The notes: generated by a model not told the origin, from the letters alone. DNA of 64,000 bases from Ilyonectria destructans (GCA_020740775.1 JAHEWK010000005.1:310001-374000), one strand, 5' to 3'. Positions 1-12,927 are shown, counted from the first letter of the stretch. A program made the numbers and translations.

Positions 1-1187
1 CGTCCGACGGAAAGCCGGCTAGCTCTATGGCAAGCTGTATTTGCTCCTCGACGTCGAGCACGATCACGAAGCAAAGCAGATTTACCTGGGACCTGAGGCG
101 CCATCATTTGGAGTGGTTCAGTTTGTGAAATACTCGCTCACCGTGGCCACGGAGGCGTCTTCCAGTTGCGTTGTGTATTCAAGAATGTCGTGGTTGATGG
201 GGGTCACGGTCTCTAACGAAGAGTGGCCACTGCTGGTACATATCGCAGACCCAGAAATGGGTTCTGCCATGTCGTAGCCTACAGATGTTAGAGATTTAGC
301 CAAGAAAGCTTTCTAATGGCTCATAGTAGGACTAAGTCAACAAATTGTCTATTCGGCATCCGGAACCCATACCGCGAGCCAACTTGTCACCTGCGAGCTT
401 AATGACAAGCTACAACGCCGCTAATGCGAAGAAGGCATCTATCCTAACAGGTTTGTTTTTGTGATGGGTGGCTCAAATAAGCTAAGTTCTGCCAGCTGAA
501 AGCTTAGTGCACTACGCCACAGAGATTCCTAGACAGCATTAAGTGCTAGTAGTTGCTAAGGGTAATCACGCGTTCAATAGCTCGCAGTAGTGAGTGCATG
601 TCTCAGCCATAATTCTAGGTTAGGCTATGGTCAAAGCGCATAATGCACCTTCCACTCAGGGTTTTCAAGCGTCGAAGCCGGGGAGATGAATCTCAGCCTT
701 AGGAAACACTTGGAACCTTAACGAGCCACTTGGAACCACGAAGACTGTCAGTTATTTAGGTGACAGGTATTTGCAGACAGATAAAGCACCTTCCATGATT
801 ATCGGATGGGTGAGAATGGTTAAAATATATTCGGCCAGGTGTAACTCAGCCGCACCTCTCCGCACACGAAGGCGCCTCATCGGTCCAAAAGCGGGGGAGA
901 CAACAAGACAAACTTGTATGCTAGTGGCTGCTACTGCTACGCACTCGAATCATTATAAAAGCTGCAAAAAGCCACACTTTCAGCTCTCAGGGAGTGGATG
1001 CCACCAAACCCAGCCACTTGCAGCATTAAATGGTATAAGGGCGGGGCTCTGGTACGTCTGCAAACCCTTCCTCTACTTTACCTTCACGTCTTCATGCTTT
1101 CACAACATAGTTCCAATCCGTAACGTTCTCTCGGCTCCAGACATACACCGAACTTTACATTTCAACCAATACAGTTCAACTCATTAC
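1..1187. other. intergenic, no supported gene
   Basis: No convincing exon chain was found. An open frame at 41-277 (+) and an overlapping one at 118-303 (-) have no recognisable motif; either could be the end of a gene that starts left of the window. The long open frame starting at 771 is only the upstream extension of the membrane-protein exon that begins at 1188. Confidence 0.4.
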
Positions 1188-1859
1188 ATGTGTTGCTGCA
1201 GGCGTAAGAAGCTCACGAGGGCCCAAAAGGCGGCGAGCCGATTTGGAGAGTACAAGAAATGTCTCGGCACTGGACTTGTTGCGGCCATTATTGGCCTTGG
1301 CCTCTCGGCCGCCGTCATAGCCAAAGTGCCCGGCAATGCTGTTATGATATGGCACTTGTGCCTGGTAGCCCCAGCGTCTCGCTCATGAATAAGTGGTAGT
1401 AGGCTGACACAACCCGGTAGTCTATCCTTACCTGTATCATAATGATCATTCTCCTCGCCCGAGCGGACAAATTTGCTCCTGTTGACGGATGCCCAACTAT
1501 CACTAAAGCTGGCGTGGGGATATATGCCACCATATTATTTGTCGGCGCTCTTTGGGCTTCCGCTTTCGTCTCCTTGATTTTTTACTGGCCAAGCGACTCA
1601 ACTGGCGATAGCTTGAAAAAAAGATATGATGGGATGGTCGGGATTGAGAATGGAGCTTTCGACGGACCTGTACTTGGATGCTTTGCGGTGGATCTGGTAT
1701 TCATGTAAGTTGCTTACTATTTTATCTCTCTCCACTCGTCTCTGTCGCAAATATTTGCTAATTACTTTTAGTATTGGTACATTTAAGCCTGTGTTCAATC
1801 TGGCCAGAGCGATGCATCATGCCAAAAAAGCTCATGAGGAATTCGTCGGTGTCCCTTAA
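1188..1859 (+). CDS. small multi-span membrane protein, hypothetical
   Basis: Three exons fit in frame: 1188-1364, 1421-1704 and 1772-1859, giving 182 residues. Intron 1 has a CTGAC branch site 13 bases before its AG; intron 2 starts GTAAGT and carries TGCTAAT. The first join falls inside a hydrophobic helix and makes it continuous, which supports the model. The protein begins with a basic Cys-rich segment (MCCCRRKKLTRAQK) and then shows about three or four hydrophobic stretches: GLVAAIIGLGLSAAVIA, the helix across the first junction, ATILFVGALWASAFVSLIFYW, and a weaker one near LGCFAVDLVFIIG. The tail is polar. I do not recognise a family. The small polytopic layout is common among fungal lineage-specific proteins; no function is inferred. 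Confidence 0.6.
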
Positions 1860-2515
1860 TATGTGCCGCCTTGACAGATAGCTACGTAAGGGAATACTAT
1901 CTTCCCTAAGCTTTTAGTATCTTATATTTATGTCTGCTGAACCCAATTGAGATATTAGCTATATATAAACAAAAAAGTCTGGCTAATGCTACATTAGTTG
2001 TAGTTATATATGTCTTGATGAGATTTTGCAAACTGTTCCTAACAAGTATTCAAATCAACTGTAAATACACGATAATTTCATGTTTAAGATTGATCCCTCG
2101 ACTATTATTAGCTACGGAATGTCAAACGGTTTCTCATGATTCAGATCCTCCGATCCATCGCTGAATGCAACATGACCAGCCCTGAGGTTGATTGGAGGGA
2201 GGGATTAAGTTTACGATGGTAGCTATACACTGGATTTTCATCTTCAAACTGCTTTGTATCTGATCAATCCCAATGTCGATTGCCTACTCCCGTCCTGCCC
2301 GTTAGCCTCCGCCACCCTCAGGCTAACCCAAACACTCGATCGGCCCCTGGCATTGGAAATCACAGTGATCCACAGCGTATTCGTGATCCTGCTATCAGTC
2401 TTGTTGGCTGAAAAGGGTAGGTAGTGCCTCTGTTCTCCCATCTGCCGCTTGGGGTTCCAATTCAGATAGCTCGTACCTGGGCATGTAGCTCTCCCTTCCA
2501 CAAATCGCACCAACC
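1860..2515. other. intergenic, no supported gene
   Basis: This lies between the 3' ends of the membrane-protein gene (+) and the SDR gene (-), so it should hold two convergent terminators. The first part is AT-rich. The 89-codon frame at 2244-2513 (-) has no motif and abuts the SDR stop. Confidence 0.4.
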
Positions 2516-3581
2516 TTACATCTTTGCAAGGTGAGAGAGGCCGCCATCCAATCTAATCGTCGCACCATTGCACCAGGCCCTAAGTTCAGTTAGCGGTTGA
2601 CAATCGTAGCTGAGTCATTATCCCCGATATCTTGATCAGGAAGCCTCAACGTGGCCAAACTTACCCAGCTCTACTTGACAAATATAGGCAGGAACCTGCC
2701 ACGTCTTCGGGCGTCCCTATCCTGGACAATGGATTCGCCTCTCTGATCTCGTCGCCCATCATGTCAAGAATACCATTCATCATTTTGCTTGGAAACGCTC
2801 CGCATGCAATGGTGTTGGAGGTGATTCCCCGGGGACCCAGCGTGGTTGCAAGATGCCGGCTCAGATGATGTAGCCCTGCCTTGGCCGCGCTGTAGGCGAA
2901 ATTGTTGAGATGCGGCACACGCAGGGCATCTACGGAACCAATATGGATAATGCGCGCCGGATCCACGGGGATGCCGTCCGTCCTTACTGTAGCTGCCTCC
3001 AACAATGGGAGCACGAGTCGGGTGAGGGTGAAGACGTGGTGGAGGTTCAGAGTAAGCACCTTGGTCCACGCAGATTCCGGATAGCTGTCGATGTCGGCCC
3101 CCCAGGAGGCGCCGCTATTATGTACGACAATATGGAGCTTTTCTTCCCGCTTAGCTAGTTCTGCTGCCAGATTCTCGCAAGCCTCGAGGGACTGCAAGTC
3201 GGCGGGGATTGCTACGGCGCTGCCCGGGCCTATGAGTCGAAACGGTCAAACATTAGCAATTGCGCACGCCGAGGTAGTATGAGAGTGCGAATATTGCGGA
3301 TAAAGCAGCGAGAAAGAGCTAGCAAGGTGAATGTTTCTTCAATAATTCATACCTTGAGCGGTGAGCTCCGATGCCGCCTTTTCACACGCGTCGGCATTGC
3401 GAGAGGAGATGTAGACCTTGGCACCATTCTTTACAAAGCCGGTGGAGATCATGAGGCCAATTCCCCTCGCACCACCAGTAACGAGGACTACCTTGCCCTA
3501 AAATTGGTTGAGAATTATCGTTCCTCCAGAGTTGATAATGTGCTCCCTCACCTTGACAGCAAAAAGTTCGGAAACGTCCAT
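2516..3581 (-). CDS. short-chain dehydrogenase/reductase (SDR)
   Basis: Classical SDR, an NAD(P)(H)-dependent oxidoreductase. Four exons on the minus strand fit in frame: 3552-3581 (10 codons), 3353-3497, 3230-side exon 2665-3229, and 2516-2579. The Rossmann cofactor motif TGGARGIG is at about residues 16-23, the NAG-type motif reads NSGASWG, the catalytic serine lies in IHIGSVDALRV, and the active-site YxxxK reads YSAAKAG. The last short exon restores the usual SDR ending (GATIRLDGG), which fixes the final intron. The arrangement resembles the RhlG-like 3-oxoacyl-ACP reductase branch common in fungi, but the substrate cannot be read from sequence. No neighbouring pathway genes lie close by. 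All key residues are present, so it is probably active. Confidence 0.85.
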
Positions 3582-4873
3582 GTTTCTTCAAACTCTTGGA
3601 TAGTTTTATAGGTGTGTGGAATGAGGAATTCAACGACGGAATTATTGCAAGACAGGGCACATTGAAGGTTGGGAATAGCAAGGTTGGACAAGTTAAGTTA
3701 CTGAACAACAATGTCAAAGCCATCCTGGGTTTCAACATTGATGAATTATCCCCGCTTGTCACGTGGTGACATCTCACCGAGCTCCCGAGGATCCGTGCCG
3801 AGGCTTGGATTACACCAATGGGGGCTCGTATTTCTCCAGGGTGAGCTCTGATACACTTACCGGGTAAATTGGGCCAACATGTTGGAGGCAGCGGTCAATG
3901 TGATTCGACCGCGGCGCTTGATGCGAGGGAAAATAGTGATGAACATACAGACTAGTGCGAATTATTTGAATATGGGACATTTAACCAAATAACACCAGCT
4001 TCGCGCCAGCCCTTCCAGATATTTTTGTACCCCACGCGGTGACCTTATTAGTAGCAATAACGACGTGTCTAAATGTTGAAAGACTTCAACTAATCCCGAT
4101 ATCATCAAACGGCATTGTTGTAAATCTTGGGGCGTGCAACCGACATTGTATCAGAAGGATATTTCGTCATCGGAATTCCACAAGGGGACATCAATTGCAC
4201 AATAGATATTCCGGCAAGGGAATAGGCATGAGTAATCGATAGCATCTATTAGGACCAGGTAAGAGATGCCTCTTAGTAGAAAGCTTATGGGCGGTTTTCA
4301 GTCCACCGTTTTTGCCGACTGCCTGGGGAATCTCGTTGACGACTTATTTAGTTACGTCCTCAATTAACTGCTTGATCACTTCCTCCTTCTTACCAACTCA
4401 ACAACTTGTGGACTGTCGGTCTTGCTTGTGGTTTTATTCTCAGGTTCCGGCGATTCTCTAACCGGCGTTGCTCTAGGGTAGGTAGCACGGCGAGCTAAGG
4501 GAAATGGCATGCACTGCCCCTACACCAAGGGAAGGGGTTGCTGACCTTGTACCGATATCTTTTAGGGCCTCCTCAATCCTTGTAATCTATGATTTGGATA
4601 GTCAACATCATTGTTCTAGTGGACGGGAGGCACGCCAGGTCAATTTCTAGACTGGGCTGTGGCGTGGGTGTGAGCATTAGGGACGTCGCTTTCTTCCATC
4701 TTCATTTTCGGCGCGGTGATTATGGATATGCAGCCGATGTAACTTTCCTTCGAGAAAAAGGGCGAGCATGGGGTCATGGGGAACCCTGACAGGTGCTAGC
4801 GCTGTCAATACTGGCTGGATTGAGTTGGTGTGGCACCTGTACCAGAGTCCAAGACGATGGCATTGAGACACCC
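3582..4873. other. intergenic, no supported gene
   Basis: Open frames here are short and motif-free. Nothing resembling a spliced gene was found. Confidence 0.4.
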
Positions 4874-4960
4874 GTGGATTGAATTGAGTAACGTGGATTG
4901 AATGGAGGAACTTGGATTGAATGGAGCAACTTGGATTGAATGGAGTAACTTGGATTGAAA
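4874..4960. repeat. 19-bp minisatellite, about 4.6 copies
   Basis: Units start at 4874, 4893, 4912, 4931 and 4950 (partial). The consensus is TTGGATTGAATGGAGTAAC, with one to three substitutions per copy. Because 19 is not a multiple of three, all three frames read through as similar Pro/Ser/Ile-rich peptides on the minus strand. Those frames are repeat artefacts, not genes. Confidence 0.85.
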
Positions 4961-6006
4961 ATCGGGATGCGCAATCCCATGGGGCACAAAGACATTGTTT
5001 CGTATACACAAACATTTAATTTCGCATTTCACTGTCGATTGATTCCAGGGGTGGCAGGTGGTCGGTCGGTCAATTACGACCTATTGGATGAGGAGCGTCG
5101 TGGAGATTCATACGAAGTAGAGGGTGGCTTAGATACTTTGAACGGCTAGCCTGTAACCCCGTAACCAGCTTGACACGCTCGAGGACAGACAGTATATGGC
5201 ACAAAGAGCCGGTATCCGAGCCCAGTCCTCGAGGCCGCGTGTGCCGGGCTCCGTCGCTAGCGTCGATTGGTCGGCTTCGGCACATCACATCCAGTTGGCG
5301 TCATGGGGATAGTGGCAAGGTGGCCCCTCTGGTGTGGTTCCAACTGACGTACGCACCATGGCTGGAAACGCGGCATCTCGGTGGCCCCCTAGACTCCACA
5401 CCCATCGTACTTGTCGGGTGCAAAGCCTCCTTTGGCGCGCAATCGGTTTGAATCGGTTTGGGGCTAGCACAGCCAAAGTCACGCCCGCTGCAAGGTACAA
5501 TGCTCAGTGGGCCGCCAATCTGGTCCCACGGGCCGTGAGGTGATGCGTCGCCCTGGTGGAGGGAAATGACGTGGAAGGGTTCTCATACACAGGTACCGTA
5601 CACTTCGCTGTGCCCCAGAGTCACGGCCACCTCCCGGGAATTATTAAAATAGCTCCTTAGTTCTTTAGAGCGGGATGCTCCCATTTTGTCAAACGCCTTT
5701 CTGAAACCTTCCAGTCCCTCGCTCGCTGAATTTCATCCGACACACCTTGCAAGTTGTCTTTTATTTCATTCACTCACCTAGACTCTCTCTTGATGGTTTG
5801 AACACCTTCATCATCTTGCTTCTTTCTCTTTTTTATTCTCCTTCTCTCCCTGTCATTTCCCCGTCATTTCTCGCTCTCTTCATTCCTCCGACCCGGTCCA
5901 TCGCCGCCCGTTTTACCGATCTGAGACGCCCCGATCGCCAAGCTCTTGGCACGATCTCATCCACTTTTAGCCATCAATATCACAACCACGTCGCTGATCG
6001 CGCACC
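4961..6006. other. intergenic; likely GH72 promoter and 5' UTR
   Basis: No supported gene. The last 250 bases before the GH72 start are pyrimidine-rich on the plus strand (notably 5815-5890), as is common in strongly expressed fungal promoters. Confidence 0.45.
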
Positions 6007-7723
6007 ATGACCATGCTCAAACTATCCGTGTCGCTTTTCGCGCTGGCGACTTGCGCGCTTGGCGCTGACCTGCCGTCAATCGAGAAGAAGGTATAGCAAT
6101 CATTCTGCCCTCCGTGGCCGTAAAGCCTACCGCCCACTAACAATCGGCTGCTGCATTCGTGACATTAGGGCTCCAAGTTCTTCTTCTCCAACGGAACCCA
6201 GTTCTTCCTCAAGGGCGTCGGCTACCAGCAGGATTCGTCTGCCGCTGGAGCGACCACCACGAACTCGACCTTCGTCGACCCTCTTGCCGATGAAGCTCGT
6301 TGCAAGGAGGACATCCCTCTACTCGCCGAGCTCGGTACCAACATCATCCGAACATACGCCATCGACCCCACCGCGAACCACTCCGTTTGCATGAAGCTGC
6401 TCAATGATGCCGGCATCTACGTCATTTCCGATCTCAGCGAGCCCAGCCTTTCCATTGACCGCAGCGATCCCGAGTGGAACGTGGAGCTTTTCAACCACTA
6501 CAAGGCCGTCGTCGACGCCATGGCCGGATATTCCAATGTCCTCGGCTTTTTCGCTGGCAACGAGGTCAGCAACCAGGCCAACAACACCGGCGCGTCTGCC
6601 TACGTCAAAGCTGCTGTCAGGGACACAAAGAAGTACATCTCGGATAAGAACTACCGATGGATGGGCGTTGGCTATGCTGCAAACGACGACACCGACATCC
6701 GTGATGAACTTTCGGCCTACTTCAACTGCGGTGATGCCGACCAGTCCATCGACTTCTTTGGCTACAACATCTACTCGTGGTGCGGTACGAGTGATTTTGA
6801 GGAATCCGGATACAACCGTTTCATCGACGCCTTCAAGGACTATTCCGTCCCCGTCTTTTTCGCCGAGTATGGATGCAATCTTCCCAGTGGAGCTGCCAAG
6901 CGAACATTTGATGAGACCACTGCCCTCTACTCTTCCAACATGAGCGAGGTTGTGAGCGGTGGTATTGTCTACGAGTACTTTGAGGAGACCAATGATTACG
7001 GTAAGCTCGGCTGACCCGCAATGTCCCAATCGATGTGCTAGGAGGGAACATGTTCTAACACCAAATTCAGGTCTCGTGAAAATCAGCAGCGGCAGCGCAA
7101 CCAAGATGGCCGACTTTGCCCACCTCCAGAAGAACGTCCGAGCTGCTTCACCCAATGGTGTCAAGATGTCTGCCTACACTTCAAGCAACAAGGCCGCCAG
7201 CTGCCCGACTGTCAACTCTACTTGGGCCGCCAGCTCCAGCTTGCCCCCGACACCTAATGAGTCTGCGTGCAGCTGCATCACCAACTCCAGCTCATGCGTT
7301 CCCGCGGACGGCCTTTCTTCTACCAAGTACTCGGCCGTCTTCGATTACATTTGCGGCGTGAACTCGACTCTCTGCGACCCCATCAACGGCAACGCCACCA
7401 CAGGTGTTTACGGCACCTTTAGCATGTGCTCCGATGTTGACAAGCTTGCCTATGTCCTCAACGCCTATTACGAGAGTCAGGGCAAGGCCTCTACCGCTTG
7501 CGACTTTAATGGAAAGGCCCAGACCCAGAAGGCAAGCACCACTTCTGGAGACTGCACTAAACTCGCCGCTTCAAGCAACACGACCTCTTCATCCAGCTCT
7601 TCCACTTCGGACAGCTTTGCTGTCGTGGGTGCTCCCATGACCCATGCCTTTACGGTTGGTGGTTTTGGTGTGAGCCTGTACTCCATGGCGGTGCTCGTTG
7701 GTGCCGGCATGCTCGCTCTGTAA
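6007..7723 (+). CDS. GH72 1,3-beta-glucanosyltransferase, GPI-anchored (Gas/Gel family)
   Basis: Elongates and remodels cell-wall beta-1,3-glucan by transglycosylation at the outer face of the plasma membrane. Three exons: 6007-6090, 6169-7000 and 7071-7723, coding for 522 residues. An N-terminal signal peptide (LSVSLFALATCALG) leads into the GH72 domain. The acid/base glutamate is E160 in FAGNEVSNQ and the nucleophile is E261 in FFAEYGCN, the same numbering as described for Aspergillus fumigatus Gel1. From about residue 335 there is a Cys-rich CBM43/X8 module (CPTVNSTW, CSCITNSSSC, FDYICG, FSMCSDVDK), then a Ser-rich linker and a hydrophobic C-terminal tail typical of GPI-attachment signals. 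This places it with the subgroup that carries the Cys-rich box. Nothing is missing. Confidence 0.95.
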
Positions 7724-8990
7724 ATCGTCCCCTGGATTCTAGCGTTAAACATACCTTGCATTTCTTGTAGGATTAGATTATCATAGTATTGGAAAGGTTC
7801 AATTGAGTGTTTTTGGCTGCCATTCTTCGGGACACAATTCTTGTCACTAATATTAGGATATGAGATTATATCTTCTCCGCCTTCATATTAATAAAATTTG
7901 CTGCTAATAGGAAACAACCGCAGTTTTCCGTTAATCATGTTGAAGAATCTATTTCTCGAAGATGGTACGCGATTTTGGGATAGATCAAGACATGAGATGG
8001 TCGATTACTGGAGAAGTAGTGATAGCCAAAAAGTAAGGAGCAGGAAACGACTCTTAGAAAAGAGCCAGTGCAGCGATGTGGAAGAATAGAGATGCTGATC
8101 ACAATATCGTGTATTCCGCTAATGTTCATTGATTGAAACTGATTTGCAAGTAAGCACATCGGCGCTTTTCAGTCACATTGGTTCATCCTGGGACTTCACC
8201 ACGAAAAGGACAAACGTGGTTAGTCTCTACACTGTGGGCGGTGCCTTGCCGACGCAATGTTCAATGGCCGTGATGACAACCTTCCGAAGGGCTACGGCGG
8301 TTGTACCTACCATTACCACCGTGGTCCTATACTATGAGGGCGAACTAGCGTGCAGTTATTGTGACATCTAATAAAATATTCTCAAGAGCTAACCTACACA
8401 GCTCTATCTACTCTGCCCGTCTGTGGCGACCCCCGACTAGTTATTGTGGGAAGACTTGATGATATCAATGCGAATCGTGGTAGCGATTTACGTTGCCTTA
8501 TCTGGAAGATCCATGAGTATACCGGAAGGTCCCATAAGTCCTCTTCACAAGTTTTGGACTCGTCTTGTAGTTGTAAGGCTCGGCGTAGCTATGAAGCGCA
8601 GAAAACCTCCAGAATGCTCAGATCTTATCTGTGGAGATACATCTGGTTGTGCTTATTATAGATTAGTAAGATTCTGCTATTGATGTAAACTTTGACACGC
8701 CTCTCCCAATAAGCGGTGGGGTCATGACCGCCGATCTTAACCAATACATGCGGTATATATTGTATCTCCACTTGCCGTGGCGGACTTGATGAGCGGGGTC
8801 GCTAAGTGCGGGCCGTACCAAACGATCTTCCGCTATTTATTTGCTCCCCTCAAGTACTGCTTCGTTTGGCTCTTGGTGCCCAACCACAATCATCTTTTCC
8901 GCCGTATTGTGCCAGGAGAGCAAGTCAACAGACAGACAAACAGATACTCAGGAAGACTCGGCTCGCGTCGAAACCGTCGGACCGTTAGTA
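7724..8990. other. intergenic, no supported gene
   Basis: Contains the GH72 3' region and the upstream region of the methyltransferase. Short open frames on both strands overlap without motifs or consistent splice signals. Confidence 0.4.
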
Positions 8991-10709
8991 ATGGCCACCG
9001 AGCCAGAGGCGCAGGCTGCGGGGACAAGCTCTCCTCCGCCGGTGCAAGGCAATCCTGGTACCATGCTTGCCGTCGACGATGATGTCCGAGTTCTCACCTT
9101 GTTCCTGGGAGCCCTCTCTAATAGTATTGCGTAGGCTGTTACCCAGGATGAAGATGATGCCGACTCAACAATCGGACTTGTGAGAAAAGATGCGCTTGTC
9201 CATACGACGAGTGGCTCATGCTAACTCCATTAGGACAACGCGAGCGACACTGCCTCTCTGTCGTCTAGCATCATGGCCTATCGCCAGGAGAATGGCCGGA
9301 CGTACCATGCATACAAGGATGGCGGTGAGGACCTCTCAACTCATTCTCCGATTCAATGAAAGGCGAAGACCCGACTGACTCAATCCCAGTCTACGTCCTT
9401 CCTAATGATGAGGTCTGATTGTCCCGTCACCTTTACGACCCTCTTCACCTCCTAACTGATATTTGGCCTTTCAGACCGAGAACGATCGTTTAGGTACGTG
9501 TTGTTAGCCTCTACATAACATCTTGTGTCTAACTTTGACGTAGATCTGCAGCACAACTTGTTGCTCCTGACCTTTGACGGACTTTACTGTGCCACGTTAG
9601 GCAAGCCTCCCCGTCGCGTGCTTGATGCCGGCTGTGGTACGGGGATCTGGTCCATCGATTTCGGTACGATTGAAACACCCGACAAGTTTCCATTTTGAGG
9701 ATATTTTCTGACAATGTTCAAGCCGACGAGCATCCCGAATGCCAGGTAAGGAAACAGCCACTCTTCTTTAGCTATTAAAGAGTCCTGACAGTCGCTATTT
9801 TAGGTAACAGGGATTGACCTTAGCCCTATCCAACCGCCATTGTAAGCCAATTAATGAGTCAAGGAGCTGTCCTTAAGAAGACCACTACTAATTGCTCTCT
9901 TACCCACTAAAAGTGTGCCTCCCAACGTCAGCTTTTATGTGGATGACCTAGAGGACGACTGGACCTTTAGCAGCAAGTTTGACTTTATTTTTTCACGCTT
10001 CATGACGGGTTCCATCCGAAACTGGCCTAAGTACCTGAAGCAATGCTACGAGTATACCTCTCTCCGTTAAAAATTCGGGAATACTACTAATACGCCACCT
10101 GTAGTTTCCTAGAGCCTGGAGGTACTCTCGAGCTTATGGATATCATATATCCTCTCGAATCCGATGATGGTACGCTCAAGGAGGAGCATCCCTCGTACAA
10201 GTGGTCGGTACTGCTACAGGAAGGATTTGCAGGCGGCGGGCATCCACTCAACACCGCCCTTAGCTATAAAGACTGGCTTCCAGAAGCTGGCTTTGTCGAC
10301 GTGGTTGAAGTAAAGGAGAAGTGGCCTCTTAATTCCTGGGCTAAAGACCCCAAGTATAAACAAATCGGTAAGTGGTAGCCTCGGCCTATCTCAGCACGGT
10401 TTACGTATGCTCCTAATACTGATACACCCATCTAGGCGTATGGACGCATGAAAATGGCACGCTGGCCTTGGAACCTCTCAGCCTGGCTATATTCACACGC
10501 CCAAAGAGTGCAGGCGGGCTAGGCTGGAATGTTGAAGAATTACAGCTTCTTCTGGCTGGAGTCAGGAAAGACTTCAAGAATATGGGCATACATTCGTACT
10601 GGCCGGTGTAAGTTTCCTGTTCAAATCCATCGTAAGAGTGCATCGTTGCTTTTGAGCAAGATCTAATCGTGGCCATAGGTATTCGGTATACGCTAAGAAG
10701 CCTGAGTAA
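8991..10709 (+). CDS. LaeA-like SAM-dependent methyltransferase
   Basis: Class I methyltransferase of the large fungal LaeA-like (TAM-domain) group, which includes regulators of secondary metabolism and small-molecule methyltransferases. Twelve exons close in frame (347 residues): 8991-9083, 9147-9179, 9234-9324, 9390-9412, 9475-9493, 9544-9663, 9723-9745, 9804-9841, 9914-10051, 10105-10367, 10436-10607 and 10679-10709. The acidic N-terminus leads to the family block YRQENGRTYHAYKDG, then YVLPNDE and ENDRLDLQHNL. The SAM-binding motif is VLDAGCGTGIWSIDFA; the acidic post-motif is TGIDLSPIQPP; the later block is FLEPGGTLELMD. The first two exon ends are the least certain, because exon 1 has a weaker donor (GTCCGA). 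The target of methylation cannot be told from sequence; a regulatory role like LaeA is possible but unproven. Confidence 0.88.
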
Positions 10710-11079
10710 CGAAAGTTTCTTCTCTAGATCATCAGTGCATTGGGGATTTGGAGGCGGCTTTTTGCATATCGATTTCAGACTGGAAAGAGCGCACACTAGA
10801 TTCTTAGTAGTCCTATGCGATTTCGGCATTTTTCTCGACCTTTTCTCATCTTGAAGTGGATATTTGGAATTGTGCTTGGTGTATGATTCATGAGTTATCC
10901 TAGTGTTAATCAAATCAATGAATTTCCTAATTCGCACACCTAGATCCCCATTGGCCTGCTGCCTCCCTCATTCCCCTGCAACAGACCCGCTCGTCACATT
11001 GTTCGCAGCATCTTGACTTCGAGTGGTGATCTATAAGAATCTCGGGCATTCTGCCTAGCATGTGGAAGCTCGGATGTAA
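10710..11079. other. intergenic, convergent 3' ends
   Basis: Lies between the stop codons of the methyltransferase (+) and the F-box gene (-). No gene seen; it should contain both polyadenylation regions. Confidence 0.45.
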
Positions 11080-12306
11080 CTAGCTGCCTAAGCTAAGGTT
11101 TGATGCTCCATCAAGGATTGTAGGAGTGATGGCACCTAGCCATTTAGGACAAGGCTCAATTTCCAGATACGCATCCGCAAAAATTGGGCACAACTGTTCC
11201 CAGATTCTTCGTCTGTTGCACAGACCGTATATCTTGTTCTTCTTTTTGGAAAGACCCTCACTTCCCCAGTAGAGCTTGCGATAAACAAACTGCCAATCTG
11301 TCTCGTTTCTCTGTTCTTCGGTCATGGCAGCCGGCAGGTCCCACAACCACGGCATGTCGGGATGGAGACGATTTCTCCAAATGCTGTTGGTCAATTCAAG
11401 ATTGGCAAAGGCAGGTGATGCCCGTCGAACCTCGAAGACTGTTGCCATTTTCTTCAGATGTGCAATGACCATCAACAGAATATCTGGTGGAAGTGTTGCA
11501 AATGGATCTCCCCTTGTGTTGAAAGCCCTCGCTGGTCTGTCAATAGACACGTTTCGTTGTGGTAGATTTGCCAAGAACCCCTTCAACCCCTTCACCTCCA
11601 CTGGGTTGAAGACGAAATGTTCCAGACCCCTTTCGGTCAACCAGTACTGTTCCATTTCCTCACTGACGTCGCCATAGTGAATATCGAGGCTTCTCCCATA
11701 TGGGGACTTTTCTGCCATGCTATGTAGCGTCTGGAAGAAGACTTCCTTGTCGAGATGAAACACTGAAATGGACAAATATCGACAGAGCACTTCGCGGCAA
11801 CATGTATGGAAAGGGGCGACCCAGTGATCATCAGAGTCCCATTGGTATCTATGAATGTGAGAACCATCCGAATCCGATAGTAGGAGACAACTCACACGCC
11901 AATCGTGATAGGGTCAGGAAGCGCAGGGTCTGGAGGGTCTCCGGGTTCAAAGTTCATGGCGCCACATTCAAAGTCAATTGCTGGGCCCGAAACCCAAATT
12001 CTGGTCACCATGTCAGTAAGTCTGTTCTGGGGCTGGGACCTGGTATTGAAGCCCTCACTTGCTTGGACCTTCGGCTTCCGGGTTCTCTCCAATGAGTCGA
12101 AAATCACTCAACCAAGCCAGCTCTGGGTCCTGGGGATTCTCTAGCACATCGGGATCGTACGAGTGCTCGGAATCTTCCTCGGAATCTTCCTCGGAATCCT
12201 CTAGCACATCGGGATCGTACGAGCGCTCAGAATGTTCCTCGGGTCGCCAGTGTATTTGGTTGAATGGGCCGCCGCAAAGGGCGCAATACACATGGAAGCC
12301 GCCCAT
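11080..12306 (-). CDS. F-box-like protein
   Basis: Likely substrate-recognition subunit of an SCF-type ubiquitin ligase. Minus-strand exons 12059-12306, 11896-12000 and 11080-11848 give 373 residues in frame; introns are 58 and 47 bases. The start was chosen at MGGFHVYCALCGGPF, a widespread beginning of fungal F-box proteins with two Cys pairs, rather than at the longer upstream frame. An acidic low-complexity stretch follows (two EEDSEE-like repeats, residues about 30-55). The F-box-like segment DPFATLPPDILLMVIAHL is at about residues 230-247, followed by FEVRRASPAFANLELTNSIW. No WD40 or LRR substrate-binding repeats are seen. The family is expanded and variable in filamentous fungi; the target is unknown. 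Confidence 0.8.
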
Positions 12307-12927
12307 TTTTTTTGTTTTGCGTGAGTTTTTGAAAGAAAGGAGGAGAGAGTCAAGTGGCGGTGAAATCGTGGACGACGATGATTTTAACGAACTGAACCAA
12401 CACTGTGGCTCCGCTACTGCCTGCTCACTGACAAGGTTGCTTGGTCCCTGGCCGAACCTCGGCTTAACATGCATTGCGATACGAGTTGTTGTGCTCTTGG
12501 ACGTGAAACAAATCTTTCCAAGATACAAGACATTTGTTCTCTACGTTGTATTGGTGAAATGCACCAAATAATTTACTGTACGTGTTGGCATTTATTCCTG
12601 GCATCTGGGGGGTTATTAAATGCTTGGTTGGCTTATGGTCGTTGTCAAGCTCGATTCAACAAAAGTCACGCTAACGAAATGTGAATGCATAATGCAGGCT
12701 CGTAAATTAATATGGGATCTGCTACATAATCTCTGAACTCCATTGTCTTTGGAAACACGCCGTAAAAGTTCCTACTAGACCACCTAGAAAGCATCTAGCA
12801 AGTTGAAGAAATATAACTAGTGCATGACTCTCGATGTTGATGATGTTGAAAGTCGGGCGAGAGCGAAAGGCTGGGGTACGAGTGTAGTATCACTAGACCT
12901 AGTAATTTGCGTATCAGTAATGTGTGT
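12307..12927. other. intergenic, no supported gene
   Basis: Upstream region of the F-box gene (-) and downstream region of the small one-helix protein. The F-box frame stays open to 12528 but is probably 5' UTR. Confidence 0.4.

Noticed and set aside
4677..5032. Three overlapping minus-strand frames with similar Pro/Ser/Ile repeats
   Set aside because: They are readings of the 19-bp minisatellite in its three frames.
6319..7164. 281-codon open frame antisense to the GH72 gene
   Set aside because: It mirrors the codon bias of the sense gene; the sense strand has catalytic residues and intact splice sites.
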